Of a DNA stretch of 22,061 nucleotides, positions 15,142 through 22,061 are shown in pieces. The translations under genes were made by a program, and so were the position numbers. Each line of letters starts with the position of its first letter. The stretch's first letter is position 1. Origin of the DNA: Spirochaetaceae bacterium (lineage in GTDB: Bacteria; Spirochaetota; Spirochaetia; SZUA-6; Bin103); the NCBI GenBank assembly GCA_026710565.1, contig JAPOQV010000417.1, forward strand, positions 1 to 22,061, read 5' to 3'. The notes beneath the pieces are model-generated. The model did not search any database, was not told the origin of the DNA, and saw only the letters and a list, made by a program, of their open reading frames with translations.

Positions 15142-15191
15142 AGCGGAGCGCTACCTTAGCATGGCTGCCGCAGCCGCGGTCCCGAGATTCA

Positions 15192-15221
15192 TTGACAGCT
15201 CAGAAAAGCGGTCGATATATT
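15192..15221 (+). promoter_or_regulatory. Near-consensus promoter of ffh
   Basis: A perfect TTGACA (15192-15197), an 18-base spacer and TATATT (15216-15221, five of six). Transcription would begin near 15228, only about 4-8 bases before the ATG at 15234. That leaves no room for a ribosome site and makes the message nearly leaderless. The TTG of this -35 also opens the ffh frame, which could mislead start calling. Confidence 0.75.
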
Positions 15222-15233
15222 GCCTCCCTGCGC

Positions 15234-16592
15234 ATGCGCACCAGCCTGAGTTCCCGCCTGATCGACGTGTTGCGCAACGTCACGACGCGCAAGCAGCTCA
15301 CCGAACGCAACGTTCGCGACGCCGTCAACGAGATCAGGAACGCCCTGCTCGAAGCCGATGTGAATGTGCGTGTCGTGCGCCGCTTCGTCAACCGGACGGT
15401 TGAAGAGGCGATCGGCGATCAGCGCGTATCGGGGGTCTCGGCCGCCGACCAGTTCACGCGCACCGTGCACCAGCGCCTCACCGACATGCTCGGCGGCGGC
15501 GACAGCGGGCTCGATCTGCGCGACCTGAAGCAGCCGGCGAAGATCCTCATGGTGGGGCTGCAGGGCTCGGGCAAGACCACCACCGCGGCCAAGCTGGCAC
15601 GGCGCCTGGCCGCCGAGGGGCGCCGGCCGCTGCTGATCGCCGCCGATCGCGCGCGGCCGGCGGCTGTCGAGCAGTTGGAGCTGCTGGGGCGCACCATCGG
15701 CGTCGATGTCTTCACGGCCGCCGGCCTCCGCGGGGCGGATGGCGCCGCCCGGGTGACCCGTGAGGGGCTCCGGCACGCGCGCCAGGGCGGGCACGACGTG
15801 GTGATCGTGGATACCTCGGGCCGCAGCCAGGCAGACGAAGACCTGATGCGCGAGCTCGAGCAGGTACGGTCGGTGCTGGAGCCGGACCGGACCCTGCTGG
15901 TCGCCGACGCCATGACCGGGCAGGCCGCGGCTACGGTTGCCGGCGGCTTCGAGGAGCGCATCGGCATCACCGGCGTCATCCTGTCCAAGACCGACTCCGA
16001 TGCGCGGGGCGGAGCGGCCCTGTCGATGAAGGGGGTCACCGGCAAACCGGTGTGCTTCATCGGCACCGGGGAGCGGCTGGAGGATCTGGAGCCGTTTCAC
16101 GCGGAACGCTTCGCCGGGCAGATCCTCGGGATGGGCGACGTCGTCAGCCTGGTGGAGAAGGCCGAGCAGGTGATCGATCAGCAACAGGCGGAGCGGACGC
16201 TGCGGCGCGTGCGTTCGAACACGCTGACGCTGGCCGACTACCTGGAGCAGATCCGCGGCCTTCGCAAGATGGGCAACCTGGATGCGCTGATCGACAAGAT
16301 CCCCGGCGCGAGCGCGGCGATGGCGGAGGGCGCGATCGACGAGGAGGTGCTGCGCACGGAAGAGGCCATGATCTTGTCAATGACCCCGACCGAGCGCGAT
16401 AATTACCGCATCCTGGGCCCGTCACGGCGGCGCAGGATAGCGCGCGGAAGCGGCACGACCGTGCTGGCGGTCAGCCGCTTCCTGAAGAAATTCGAGAAGA
16501 TGTCAGCGGCCATGCGGAAGATGGCGCGCGGCGGCGCCGGTGGCGGGGTCAAGCCCGCCCGCAAGACTCGCGGCAGACGCGTCCGCCGCTGA
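15234..16592 (+). CDS. ffh: Signal recognition particle GTPase Ffh
   Basis: A 452-residue protein subunit of the signal recognition particle, which binds 4.5S RNA and signal sequences and delivers ribosomes to FtsY. The start RTSLSSRLIDVLRNVTTRKQLTE matches the family's N-domain. The G domain has GLQGSGKTT (108-116), ADRARPAAVEQL, DTSGR (193-197, normally DTAGR), LSKTDSDARGGAAL (normally TKLDGD) and the closing GTGE. The Met-rich M domain follows, with 'SMTPTERDNY', 'GPSRRRRIARGSGTTV' and 'FLKKFEKMSAAMRKM' for RNA and signal-peptide binding, then a basic tail. I chose ATG 15234 over TTG 15192 because the upstream 14 residues lie on the promoter and do not match the family. It precedes rpsP by 27 bp, a common order in bacteria. 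Confidence 0.97.
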   Translation: MRTSLSSRLIDVLRNVTTRKQLTERNVRDAVNEIRNALLEADVNVRVVRRFVNRTVEEAIGDQRVSGVSAADQFTRTVHQRLTDMLGGGDSGLDLRDLKQPAKILMVGLQGSGKTTTAAKLARRLAAEGRRPLLIAADRARPAAVEQLELLGRTIGVDVFTAAGLRGADGAARVTREGLRHARQGGHDVVIVDTSGRSQADEDLMRELEQVRSVLEPDRTLLVADAMTGQAAATVAGGFEERIGITGVILSKTDSDARGGAALSMKGVTGKPVCFIGTGERLEDLEPFHAERFAGQILGMGDVVSLVEKAEQVIDQQQAERTLRRVRSNTLTLADYLEQIRGLRKMGNLDALIDKIPGASAAMAEGAIDEEVLRTEEAMILSMTPTERDNYRILGPSRRRRIARGSGTTVLAVSRFLKKFEKMSAAMRKMARGGAGGGVKPARKTRGRRVRR

Positions 16593-16619
16593 CGGCCGAT
16601 ACCACACAGGAGCGAACAC

Positions 16620-16916
16620 ATGAGCGTAGCGATCCGGCTGAAGCGACATGGTACGAGAAACCGCCCGTTCTACCGAATCGTCGTGATGGACTCTCGGCGG
16701 CCGCGTGACGGCAGGGTGATCGAGGAGGTTGGCCGCTATCAGCCGACCGAGCCGGAAGGCACGCAGGCAAGCCTCGACGAGGCGCGCGTGCGCGAGTGGA
16801 TGGGCAAGGGCGCTCGACCATCGCCCACCGTGCGGCGCATCCTCAACCGGCAGGCCGGCGAGGAGTCTCGTGGCGAGGTGATCGAAGACGGAGCGGCCCC
16901 GGCATCCGAGGAGTGA
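16620..16916 (+). CDS. rpsP: Ribosomal protein bS16
   Basis: A 98-residue small-subunit protein needed for 30S assembly. It matches the family throughout the core: 'VAIRLKRHGTRNRPFYRIVVMDSRRPRDGRVIEEVGRYQP' (residues 3-43 as a block), then 'ARVREWMGKGARPSPTVRRIL'. The C-terminus adds a short acidic tail. The ATG has an AGGAG ribosome site at a normal distance. It lies 27 bp after ffh, probably in one operon with it. Confidence 0.97.
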   Translation: MSVAIRLKRHGTRNRPFYRIVVMDSRRPRDGRVIEEVGRYQPTEPEGTQASLDEARVREWMGKGARPSPTVRRILNRQAGEESRGEVIEDGAAPASEE

Positions 16917-16934
16917 CAGGTCCGTGACCGTGAA

Positions 16935-16979
16935 ACGGTCCAGGCATGGACGGTCCAGGAATGGACGGTGGAGGTGAAC
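16935..16979. repeat. Three 15-bp tandem repeats before the KH-domain gene
   Basis: ACGGTCCAGGCATGG, ACGGTCCAGGAATGG and ACGGTGGAGGTGAAC follow head to tail. The first two differ at one base; the third has diverged and contains the GGAGG-like ribosome site of the gene at 16981. Two spare ATGs in the repeats are out of frame with that gene. It probably arose by slippage duplication of the ribosome-site region. Confidence 0.8.
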
Positions 16980-16980
16980 G

Positions 16981-17214
16981 ATGGAGAAGGAGTTGGTCGA
17001 GTTCGTCGCTCGCGCCCTGGTAGACGAGCCTGACGGCGTCGAGGTCACCGTGGTCGAAGGCGAGAAATCGACCATCGTGGAGTTGAAGGTGGCCGACGGC
17101 GACTTGGGCAAGGTCATCGGCAAGCAGGGCCGGATCGCGAAGGCGATCCGTACCATTCTCAGCGCCGCGGGCACCAAGACCGGCAAGCGGGTCGTGCTCG
17201 AGATCATCGACTGA
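16981..17214 (+). CDS. khpA: KH-domain RNA-binding protein KhpA
   Basis: A 77-residue single KH-domain protein (YlqC/KhpA family) that binds RNA, usually as a homodimer or with KhpB, and affects cell division and small-RNA function in Gram-positives. The GxxG loop is GKQG at 47-50 in '[19 protein letters not shown]', followed by the usual 'KRVVLEIID' end. The ribosome site GGTGGAGGTGA lies just before the ATG and is part of a 15-bp repeat array. Its place between rpsP and rimM is conserved in many bacteria and supports the call. Confidence 0.95.
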   Translation: MEKELVEFVARALVDEPDGVEVTVVEGEKSTIVELKVADGDLGKVIGKQGRIAKAIRTILSAAGTKTGKRVVLEIID

Positions 17215-17218
17215 AGCC

Positions 17219-17791
17219 ATGAGCGGGCAGGTCGCTCGCAGCGATGCGGGCGCTCGGAGCGCTGCAGCCGCGCGCGGCGCGCAGCAGGAGGGGCGGATCG
17301 CGGTAGGCCGCATACGGCGGGCGCACGGCGTGCACGGATTCGTCCGGTTCGAGAGCCTCTCGGGCGAGATCGATCACTTCCCGGCGATGCGGGAGGTGGA
17401 GTTGCGGGGCCGCGGACAGCCGCCGCGGCGCTACGAGGGGGAGTCGTTCCGTCTGTCCGTGCCGACGCTGCTGATGAAGCTCGGAGGCGTGGACGACCGG
17501 GACGCCGCCGCCGCGCTGGGCGGGCTCGAGATCTGGGTGGAACGCCACCACGCGGCGCCGCTTGGTCCCGACGAATTCTACCTGGCCGATCTGACGGGGT
17601 GTGAGCTTCACCAGGACGGCCGGACGATCGGCACGGTGCGATCGGTGCTGGAGGCTGGAGCCGGCGACATGCTGGAGGCGGTCCGTGGCGACGGCCGCAC
17701 CGTGCTGATCCCCTTTCGTCGCCAGTACGTGAGCTCAGCCGACGTCGACGCAGGCGTCATCGAGCTCGCCAGCGACGCGGCCGTCGAGTGA
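17219..17791 (+). CDS. rimM: Ribosome maturation factor RimM
   Basis: A 190-residue 16S processing factor that binds uS19 and helps mature the 30S head. After an Ala/Arg-rich extension of about 25 residues, the RimM domain begins at '[20 protein letters not shown]' (about 27-46). The PRC-barrel follows from ~115, with '[12 protein letters not shown]', '[19 protein letters not shown]' and 'LIPFRRQYV'. The ATG is 4 bp after the khpA stop, with a weak ribosome site. No alternative ATG or GTG falls nearer the domain. The stop overlaps the trmD start as GTGA. Confidence 0.93.
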   Translation: MSGQVARSDAGARSAAAARGAQQEGRIAVGRIRRAHGVHGFVRFESLSGEIDHFPAMREVELRGRGQPPRRYEGESFRLSVPTLLMKLGGVDDRDAAAALGGLEIWVERHHAAPLGPDEFYLADLTGCELHQDGRTIGTVRSVLEAGAGDMLEAVRGDGRTVLIPFRRQYVSSADVDAGVIELASDAAVE

Positions 17792-18486
17792 CGTTCACCG
17801 TCCTGACGCTCTTTCCGGAGCTGTTGACCCCTTTCGTGGCGACATCCATCGTCGGCCGCGCCGTCGAGCGCGGCCTGATCGACATCGAGACGGTCGACAT
17901 CCGGGACCACGCCCACGACCAGCACAACACGTGCGACGACAGTCCGTACGGAGGAGGCGCCGGGATGGTGTTGAAGCCGGAGCCGGTCAGCCGCGCGATC
18001 GAGTCGGTGCTGATCCGGCGCGACGCCAGGCCGCGCACCGTGTGTCTCACCGCCGCCGGCGCGCCGTTCGATCGCGACCTTGCGCGCCGTTGGGCCGCGG
18101 AGGGCCGGGAGCTCCTGCTGCTGGCCGGCCGCTACGAGGGGATCGACCAGCGGGCGGTCGACCTGTTCGTGGACGAGGAGGTCTCGATCGGAGACTACGT
18201 GCTGATCGGCGGCGAAGTCGCGTCGATGGTGGTCATCGAGGCGGTGGCGCGCCTGGTCCCCGGGGTGATTCAGGCGGAATCGCTCGAGGAAGAGAGCTTC
18301 GAGGGCGACGTTCTCGAGTATCCTCAGTACACTCGACCTGCGGTGTTCCGTGGCGTGCCGGTGCCGCCGGTATTGCTGTCCGGAGACCACGCACGGATCA
18401 AGGAGTGGCGCCGCCGTCAGGCGGCCGAGCGAACGGCCCGCCTGCGTCCCGACTTGTTACGAAGGAGCGAACGATGCAGCAACTGA
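17788..18486 (+). CDS. trmD: tRNA (guanine-N1-)-methyltransferase TrmD
   Basis: A 232-residue SPOUT methyltransferase that makes m1G37 in tRNAs and prevents +1 frameshifting. Family motifs: [10 protein letters not shown] (7-16), [17 protein letters not shown] (50-66), the trefoil-knot loops [10 protein letters not shown] (111-120) and [11 protein letters not shown] (133-143), likely catalytic D174 in [14 protein letters not shown], and the C-terminal [14 protein letters not shown]. The start is GTG 17788 in a GTGA overlap with rimM, and the 3' end overlaps rplS by 13 bp, so the three are tightly coupled. The length is typical. Confidence 0.97.
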   Translation: MTFTVLTLFPELLTPFVATSIVGRAVERGLIDIETVDIRDHAHDQHNTCDDSPYGGGAGMVLKPEPVSRAIESVLIRRDARPRTVCLTAAGAPFDRDLARRWAAEGRELLLLAGRYEGIDQRAVDLFVDEEVSIGDYVLIGGEVASMVVIEAVARLVPGVIQAESLEEESFEGDVLEYPQYTRPAVFRGVPVPPVLLSGDHARIKEWRRRQAAERTARLRPDLLRRSERCSN

Positions 18487-18830
18487 TACGGGAGATCGAG
18501 GCCGACCAGACGCGGCCTGACGGGATGGACTTCGGAATCGGCGACACGGTACGGATCCACTTCAAGATCATCGAGGGGAAGAACGAGCGGACCCAAGTGT
18601 TCGAGGGAACCTGCATCGCGCGCAAGGGCTCGGGCATCAGCTCGACGTTCACGGTCCGCAAGATCTCCTACGGCGTCGGCGTGGAGCGGGTGTTCCCGCA
18701 GCATTCGCCCAAGATCGCCAAGGTCGAGGTGTTGCGCCGGGGCCGTGTGCGACGTGCGAAGCTCTTCTACCTGCGCGAGCGCGTCGGCAAGGCCGCCAAG
18801 GTACCGGAGCGCCGGGTCCGCCGGCGATAG
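18474..18830 (+). CDS. rplS: Ribosomal protein bL19
   Basis: A 118-residue large-subunit protein at the 30S-50S interface. It matches the family with '[22 protein letters not shown]', '[33 protein letters not shown]' read as a block at ~37-70, '[25 protein letters not shown]' and a basic tail. A strong GAAGGAG ribosome site lies inside the end of trmD. It is the last gene of the conserved rpsP-rplS cluster before a 195-bp gap. Confidence 0.97.
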   Translation: MQQLIREIEADQTRPDGMDFGIGDTVRIHFKIIEGKNERTQVFEGTCIARKGSGISSTFTVRKISYGVGVERVFPQHSPKIAKVEVLRRGRVRRAKLFYLRERVGKAAKVPERRVRRR

Positions 18831-18849
18831 GAAGCCAGTCGGAGGTGGC

Positions 18850-18900
18850 GCGTCAGCGTCAGGTCCGACAGAGGCCGTATTCCGGGGCGCTGACGCCCCG
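18850..18900 (+). terminator. Terminator-like hairpin with a competing upstream arm, no U-tract
   Basis: CGGGGCG-ctga-CGCCCCG (18883-18900) is a perfect 7-bp stem with a 4-base loop, 52 bases after rplS. GCGTCAGCG (18850-18858) is an exact reverse complement of 18888-18896 and could instead pair there and break the hairpin. A further pair, GGGCGCA/TGCGCCC (18909-18915 with 18932-18938), follows. No run of T follows, so it is not a classic intrinsic terminator. It may be an attenuator, an RNA-stability element or a Rho-dependent region. The rest of the 18831-19025 gap shows no gene. Confidence 0.45.
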
Positions 18901-19025
18901 CATCCGACGGGCGCAATCCGGCGGCGGAGTCTGCGCCCCCGGCCCCCTTCGGGGTCGATTGAAGCGATAGCGCGAAACCCGCGCTCCAATGTTGACGATA
19001 CTGTATGCAGACATCGGGAGGACCG

Positions 19026-19448
19026 ATGGACGGCACGGCCCGGACGGCGTCCGAGCCGCGCCGACTACATCGACAGGACCGGGTGAGCAGTGTCCAGAAG
19101 GGTAGAATCGGTGAACGTCAGGCCGCCGCATACCTCCGGGAGCGCGGCTACCGCATCGTCGACCGCAACGTCCGCATGCGGGTGGGAGAGATCGACCTGG
19201 TCGCATGTCGCGGCAGCAGCGTGGTATTCGTCGAGGTCAAGGCATGGCGCAGCTTCGGCGCCTCCGATCTGGCGGCCGTGGTGAACGACCGCAAGCGGCT
19301 GCGCATCGCTCGCACGGCGGCGGCGTTTCTGGCCCGCAACCCGACCTTGCAGGAACTGCGGCCGCGGTTCGACGTCCTGCTGTTGCGCACGGGACAGCCG
19401 CCGCTGCACCTGGAGTCGGCATTCGCCGCCGACGGGACATCCCTGTGA
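19026..19448 (+). CDS. yraN: YraN/UPF0102 family putative nuclease
   Basis: A 140-residue member of the UPF0102 family, which has a restriction-endonuclease/Holliday-resolvase-like fold. The biological role is not settled. The core 'KGRIGERQAAAYLRERGYRIVDRNVR' (25-50) is followed by the nuclease-type acids in GEIDLVA (E55, D57) and FVEVKAW (E70, K72), all present. ATG 19026 is preferred because GGGAGG lies four bases upstream. ATG 19005 or GTG 19083 in the same frame are alternatives, and the conserved part begins soon after the GTG. The stop overlaps the next gene's GTG as GTGA. Confidence 0.9.
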   Translation: MDGTARTASEPRRLHRQDRVSSVQKGRIGERQAAAYLRERGYRIVDRNVRMRVGEIDLVACRGSSVVFVEVKAWRSFGASDLAAVVNDRKRLRIARTAAAFLARNPTLQELRPRFDVLLLRTGQPPLHLESAFAADGTSL

Positions 19449-19732
19449 AGCCTTCAAGCCGCAGGCGTCGGCGCCCCATGAGCCGCGCGTTTCCTATCGT
19501 CTGGTACCGTGTGCCCATGCGGCGTCGCCAGCAGCGCACGGGACGGGACAGGAACGGGCTTCGGCACGTGCCCGCGGGACTGCCGCCGCTGGCCTCCCGG
19601 GGCGGGTACCGGATGTCCGCGCGCCGCGCCGAGTTGCGAAGCAAGATCCGGGACCGAGGCTACCTGGAGCGCGCCATCAGCTATCTGGCCAGGCTCCTGA
19701 CCGACGGCGAGCCACGCAAGCTTCGCCGGTGA
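19445..19732 (+). CDS. Small Arg-rich protein of unknown function
   Basis: A 95-residue basic protein with no family I recognise. The N-terminal half is Arg-rich and looks disordered. The C-terminal part 'SARRAELRSKIRDRGYLERAISYLARLLTDGEP' (about 58-90, helical in character) is the only segment that looks foldable. The start is GTG 19445 overlapping yraN as GTGA, the same junction used for trmD and the next gene; ATG 19478 would give 84 residues. Its stop again overlaps the next start. Coding is supported by the two GTGA junctions rather than by a known domain. An RNA- or ribosome-associated role would fit charge and context but is a guess. Confidence 0.6.
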   Translation: MKPSSRRRRRPMSRAFPIVWYRVPMRRRQQRTGRDRNGLRHVPAGLPPLASRGGYRMSARRAELRSKIRDRGYLERAISYLARLLTDGEPRKLRR

Positions 19733-20031
19733 GTCCGCCCGCGTCGCGTTGTCCGCTCTGCTCGGAGTCGGTCGAGGACCTGGTACATGCGCTGGTGCAC
19801 CCCGACACCGAGGACCCGGCTCACTTCGAGTGCGTGCTGCGCTCGATCAGTGAAGGCGAACAGCTCGAGCCCGGCGAGCAGGTCTGCTACGTCGGGGGCG
19901 GCGTGTTCGCCATCGTCCGCGCCGGACGCGGACGGCGCAGCACCAGGATCCGCAAGCGCATCCCGTACGAGTCGGAAAGCGCTCCGCCGTCATGGCGGAG
20001 CGATCAGGTGCACCGCCTGCCGAACCCCTGA
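19729..20031 (+). CDS. Small Cys/His protein, possible zinc-binding, spirochaete-type
   Basis: A 100-residue protein with C8-P-L-C11, H20, H24, H32 in AHFEC and C35, a set able to bind zinc. It is followed by 'EQVCYVGGGVFAIV', a strand pair, and a basic C-terminal half. The pattern 'CPxC...AHFxC...YxGxGxF' recalls small proteins conserved in spirochaete genomes; this is from memory, not a search. GTG 19729 overlaps the preceding stop as GTGA. It is the last gene of the run that began at yraN. A 93-bp gap follows with the rpmF promoter. The function is unknown. Confidence 0.65.
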   Translation: MSPPASRCPLCSESVEDLVHALVHPDTEDPAHFECVLRSISEGEQLEPGEQVCYVGGGVFAIVRAGRGRRSTRIRKRIPYESESAPPSWRSDQVHRLPNP

Positions 20032-20077
20032 CCCGGACTCTCCCGACGGGATTGCGCCCGCAGGGGGCAGCGCGGCG

Positions 20078-20107
20078 TTGACAACCGTGCCGCGTTAGCA
20101 ATAGGTT
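20078..20107 (+). promoter_or_regulatory. Promoter for rpmF-acpP-rnc
   Basis: A perfect TTGACA (20078-20083), an 18-base spacer and TAGGTT (20102-20107). Transcription would start near 20114, roughly ten bases before the rpmF ATG, leaving little room for a ribosome site. This matches the short-leader layout seen at ffh. Confidence 0.6.
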
Positions 20108-20124
20108 CCCGGCACAGGACTGAG

Positions 20125-20313
20125 ATGGCTGTTCCCGCACGCAAGACCTCCAAGGCCCGCAGCCGGCGCCGACGCGCCGTCAACATGCGGGTCAAGGCAC
20201 CGTCTATCGTCGAATGCGGCACCTGCGGCAATCGGGTCCTGCTGCACCGGGTGTGCCCAAAGTGCGGGCACTATCGCGGAAAGCCGGTGCTGGAAACGGC
20301 GGAAATCGCCTGA
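20125..20313 (+). CDS. rpmF: Ribosomal protein bL32
   Basis: A 62-residue large-subunit protein. It begins AVPARKTSKARSRRRRA as the family does and keeps all four zinc-ribbon cysteines: C31 and C34 in CGTCG, C44 and C47 in CPKCGHY. This is therefore the zinc-binding (C+) form. It ends 'RGKPVLETAEIA'. The ribosome site is weak and the leader is probably very short. acpP follows 30 bp later without the plsX/fabH genes often found between them. Confidence 0.96.
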   Translation: MAVPARKTSKARSRRRRAVNMRVKAPSIVECGTCGNRVLLHRVCPKCGHYRGKPVLETAEIA

Positions 20314-20343
20314 CCCCAACCCTTCCCTGGAGGCGATGCGAAC

Positions 20344-20583
20344 ATGGATGCTGAACTCTTCGACAAGATGAAGAAGCTGATCGCGGACCGGCTGGAGATC
20401 GAGGAGGACAAGATCACCCTCGAGTCCTCGTTCCGGCAGGACCTCGGTGCCGACAGTCTGGACACGTACGAACTCGTCTACGCGATAGAGGAAGAGCTCG
20501 GCATCACCATCCCCGACGAGAAGGCGAACGAGTTCGAGACCGTCAAGGACGCGCTGGCCTATATCGAGTCACAGATCAAGTAG
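20344..20583 (+). CDS. acpP: Acyl carrier protein
   Basis: A 79-residue acidic carrier protein of type II fatty-acid synthesis. The phosphopantetheine site is S38 in GADSLDTYELVYAIEEELG, and the helix III segment 'IPDEKANEFETVKDAL' is typical. A GGAGG ribosome site lies about eleven bases before the ATG. It sits between rpmF and rnc, an order common to many bacteria. Confidence 0.97.
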   Translation: MDAELFDKMKKLIADRLEIEEDKITLESSFRQDLGADSLDTYELVYAIEEELGITIPDEKANEFETVKDALAYIESQIK

Positions 20584-20610
20584 CTTCACGCGGCGGGGGA
20601 GTGTCCCTCG

Positions 20611-21531
20611 GTGGATCCGGTGGGGGGCGTTCTCACCGGCATGCCCCTGCTCCAGGTTGATGACAGCCTCGGGTTGATGGGCCGCAAGCTCGTGCCGGCG
20701 CTTGGCGGCGGCTTCAAGGCCCTGCGTGGGGAGTGGCGTGCCGCCCGGCCGCGGAGTGCCGGATCGAGCGCCGACCTTCGATCGGTGTCGGCCGCACGGC
20801 GGTCCGAGCTGCGTTCCCTGCAGCGCGGCATCGGCGTCCGTTTCCGCGATGAGCGCCTGCTGAACCTGTCGCTCTGCCACCGTTCCTATACCGCCGAAGC
20901 GCGCGTGGCCAGCAACGAGCGGCTGGAGTTCCTGGGCGACGCGGTTCTGGGCCTGGTGGTCAGCCAGTGGCTGTACCGCCGGCTGGAGGGAAAACCGGAG
21001 GGGGACCTGGCGCGCGTGAAGTCGGTCGTGGTCAGCGAGGAGAGCCTGGCGCAGATCGCCCGGCAGCTCTCCGTGGACCGCTACCTGCTCCTGGGCCGTG
21101 GAGAGGAGCGCTCCGGCGGACGGGGCAAGAGGGCCCTGCTGGCCGACGCGCTGGAAGCGCTCATCGGCGCCTGCTACCTCGATTCCGGCCTGCAGGCCGC
21201 CGAACGGTTCGTCGAGCGGGTATTCGCCGAAGAGCTCGAGAGTGTGATCGCCGGCCGCCACCGCCAGGACTACAAGACGCTGCTGCAGGAGCTCTCCCAG
21301 AAGCGCTTTCGCGCCTTTCCCAGGTACCGGGTCACCGAACGGCGTGGGCCCGACCACGACCAGGTGTTCGCGATGAACGTGGTGGTCGCAGGGCGGCCGT
21401 ACGGTCCGGCGGAGGGCAAAAGCAAGAAGCAGGCCGAACAGCGAGTCGCACGTATAGCCTACTCGCAGCTCGTCGAGGCGGAGGCTTCGGTGGACGAGTC
21501 AGGCCCCGCGGGATCTGCCCCTTCCTCCTGA
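20611..21531 (+). CDS. rnc: Ribonuclease III
   Basis: Double-strand-specific endoribonuclease that matures rRNA and processes mRNAs and small RNAs. From GTG 20611 the protein has 306 residues. The catalytic domain begins near residue 65, with the signature NERLEFLGDAVLGLVVS (E106, D110) and DALEALIGACYLDSG (D179, E182). The double-stranded-RNA-binding domain spans ~222-290 ('DYKTLLQELSQKRF', 'GKSKKQAEQRVARIA'). The start is uncertain. GTG 20611 has a GGGGAG ribosome site but gives an extra ~55 residues of no known domain, while GTG 20785 would give a normal 248. The last 73 bp overlap the minus-strand nucleotidyltransferase-like gene and encode a low-complexity tail. Confidence 0.95.
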   Translation: MDPVGGVLTGMPLLQVDDSLGLMGRKLVPALGGGFKALRGEWRAARPRSAGSSADLRSVSAARRSELRSLQRGIGVRFRDERLLNLSLCHRSYTAEARVASNERLEFLGDAVLGLVVSQWLYRRLEGKPEGDLARVKSVVVSEESLAQIARQLSVDRYLLLGRGEERSGGRGKRALLADALEALIGACYLDSGLQAAERFVERVFAEELESVIAGRHRQDYKTLLQELSQKRFRAFPRYRVTERRGPDHDQVFAMNVVVAGRPYGPAEGKSKKQAEQRVARIAYSQLVEAEASVDESGPAGSAPSS

Positions 21532-22061
21532 AGCGTCCGCGCGGCATCCAGCAGCCCGGCGCGGTGGTTGGAGGCCGGGTCTGCAAGGACCTCGCGCAGC
21601 AGCGCGTGCAGCAGCCGTCCGATCTTCGGACCGGGGCGCAGGCCGAGCTCGCGCTGCAGCACGGCGCCGTCGACGGCCAGCTCGCCGATGGTCAGCGCCT
21701 GCGTCGAGGCCGCCTGGCGGTGTATGCGCCGGGCCAGCGGAGCGTCGATCTTCGCGATCGCCCGGCGTACGGCTATCGCGTCGGCCGCAGCGCCGCGGCC
21801 GACGGCGGCCAACAGGCGGCGGATGTCGGCATCGGAGCTGCCTGCGGTGATCGGGATCGCCAGGCTGCCGATCGCGGTGACCCCCCGCCGGGTCACCGCG
21901 TGGGGAAAGCGCAGGCGGGTAAGCGCCGCCCGCGCGCGCTCGCACGCGGCCGGTACATCCGCGGCTCGCTCGGGCGCCAGCAGCATCGCCAGCCGCAGCG
22001 GCGCGTCGCTCGGCGCCGAATCGATGCGGGCGTACCGGGGCCCCCGGTCGGTGCCGGAACC
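21459..22061 (-). CDS. tRNA nucleotidyltransferase (CCA-adding)-like protein, C-terminal part
   Basis: The last ~200 residues of a gene whose start lies beyond the right edge; the frame is open to base 22061. The segment 'ALTIGELAVDGAVLQRELGLRPGPKIGRLLHALLREVLADPASNHRAGLL' (as a block before the tail) matches the C-terminal domain of class II CCA-adding enzymes and poly(A) polymerases ('dL.v.G.dL...lGl.pGp.iG..L..LLe.Vl..P..N'). 'APLRLAMLLAPE' near the edge resembles the helical region after the HD-like segment. The catalytic DxD domain is not in the window, so activity cannot be judged. It is convergent with rnc, overlapping it by 73 bp. The tail 'PAGPDSSTEASAS' looks unstructured. Confidence 0.8.
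   Translation of the reverse strand, partial: GSGTDRGPRYARIDSAPSDAPLRLAMLLAPERAADVPAACERARAALTRLRFPHAVTRRGVTAIGSLAIPITAGSSDADIRRLLAAVGRGAAADAIAVRRAIAKIDAPLARRIHRQAASTQALTIGELAVDGAVLQRELGLRPGPKIGRLLHALLREVLADPASNHRAGLLDAARTLQEEGADPAGPDSSTEASASTSCE

Noticed and set aside
15192..15233. Extension of Ffh from a TTG codon
   Set aside because: The TTG is part of a consensus -35 box, the added residues do not match the N-domain, and transcription would start after it.
1..22061. CRISPR arrays, tRNA or rRNA genes, transposases, phage genes
   Set aside because: No regularly spaced repeats, no cloverleaf or TTCGA-type tRNA ends in gaps, and no transposase, integrase or capsid motifs in any plausible gene.

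Overview
The window is a very GC-rich, densely coded bacterial chromosome segment with no phage, insertion sequence, CRISPR or stable RNA gene that I can see. The second half is a conserved housekeeping core: ffh, rpsP, a KH-domain gene, rimM, trmD, rplS, yraN, two small genes, rpmF, acpP, rnc and the end of a CCA-adding-enzyme-like gene. Its order, the small Cys/His protein beside yraN, the acpP-rnc-nucleotidyltransferase order and an SMC without an obvious hinge suggest a GC-rich spirochaete, such as an uncultured marine or host-associated lineage. That placement is inference; no 16S rRNA gene is present.

Region 1 (1-5690) is an accessory carbohydrate locus. A SelA/DgaE-type PLP enzyme and a mannonate-dehydratase-like TIM barrel overlap by ATGA and look like a sugar-acid catabolic pair. 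Convergent to them is a seven-repeat FG-GAP/VCBS protein. It is divergent from a 704-residue GHL6-like putative glycoside hydrolase with a C-terminal amidotransferase-like domain. The intergenic space between these two holds a 34-bp imperfect palindrome abutting a 12-bp tandem repeat.

Region 2 (5694-11118) holds rnhB (RNase HII), divergent smc, and an FtsH-like AAA+ zinc protease lacking the usual periplasmic domain. The rnhB/smc divergence contains a 13-bp tandem duplication that touches both the smc promoter and the rnhB start region.

Region 3 (11175-15141, minus strand) is a three-gene envelope operon: a PDZ/S41-fold lipoprotein that has lost both the catalytic Ser and Lys, followed by two paralogous PD40 beta-propeller exported proteins. 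It converges on the ftsH-like gene and diverges from ffh. This is the least ordinary block in the window and may encode an envelope scaffold or regulator rather than a protease.

Region 4 (15192-22061) is the translation, secretion and RNA-maturation block. ffh has a near-consensus promoter so close to its ATG that the message would be almost leaderless. Genes from rpsP onward are tightly packed, and three junctions use a GTGA stop/start overlap. rpmF-acpP-rnc appears to start from its own TTGACA promoter. rnc and the minus-strand nucleotidyltransferase gene overlap tail to tail by 73 bp.
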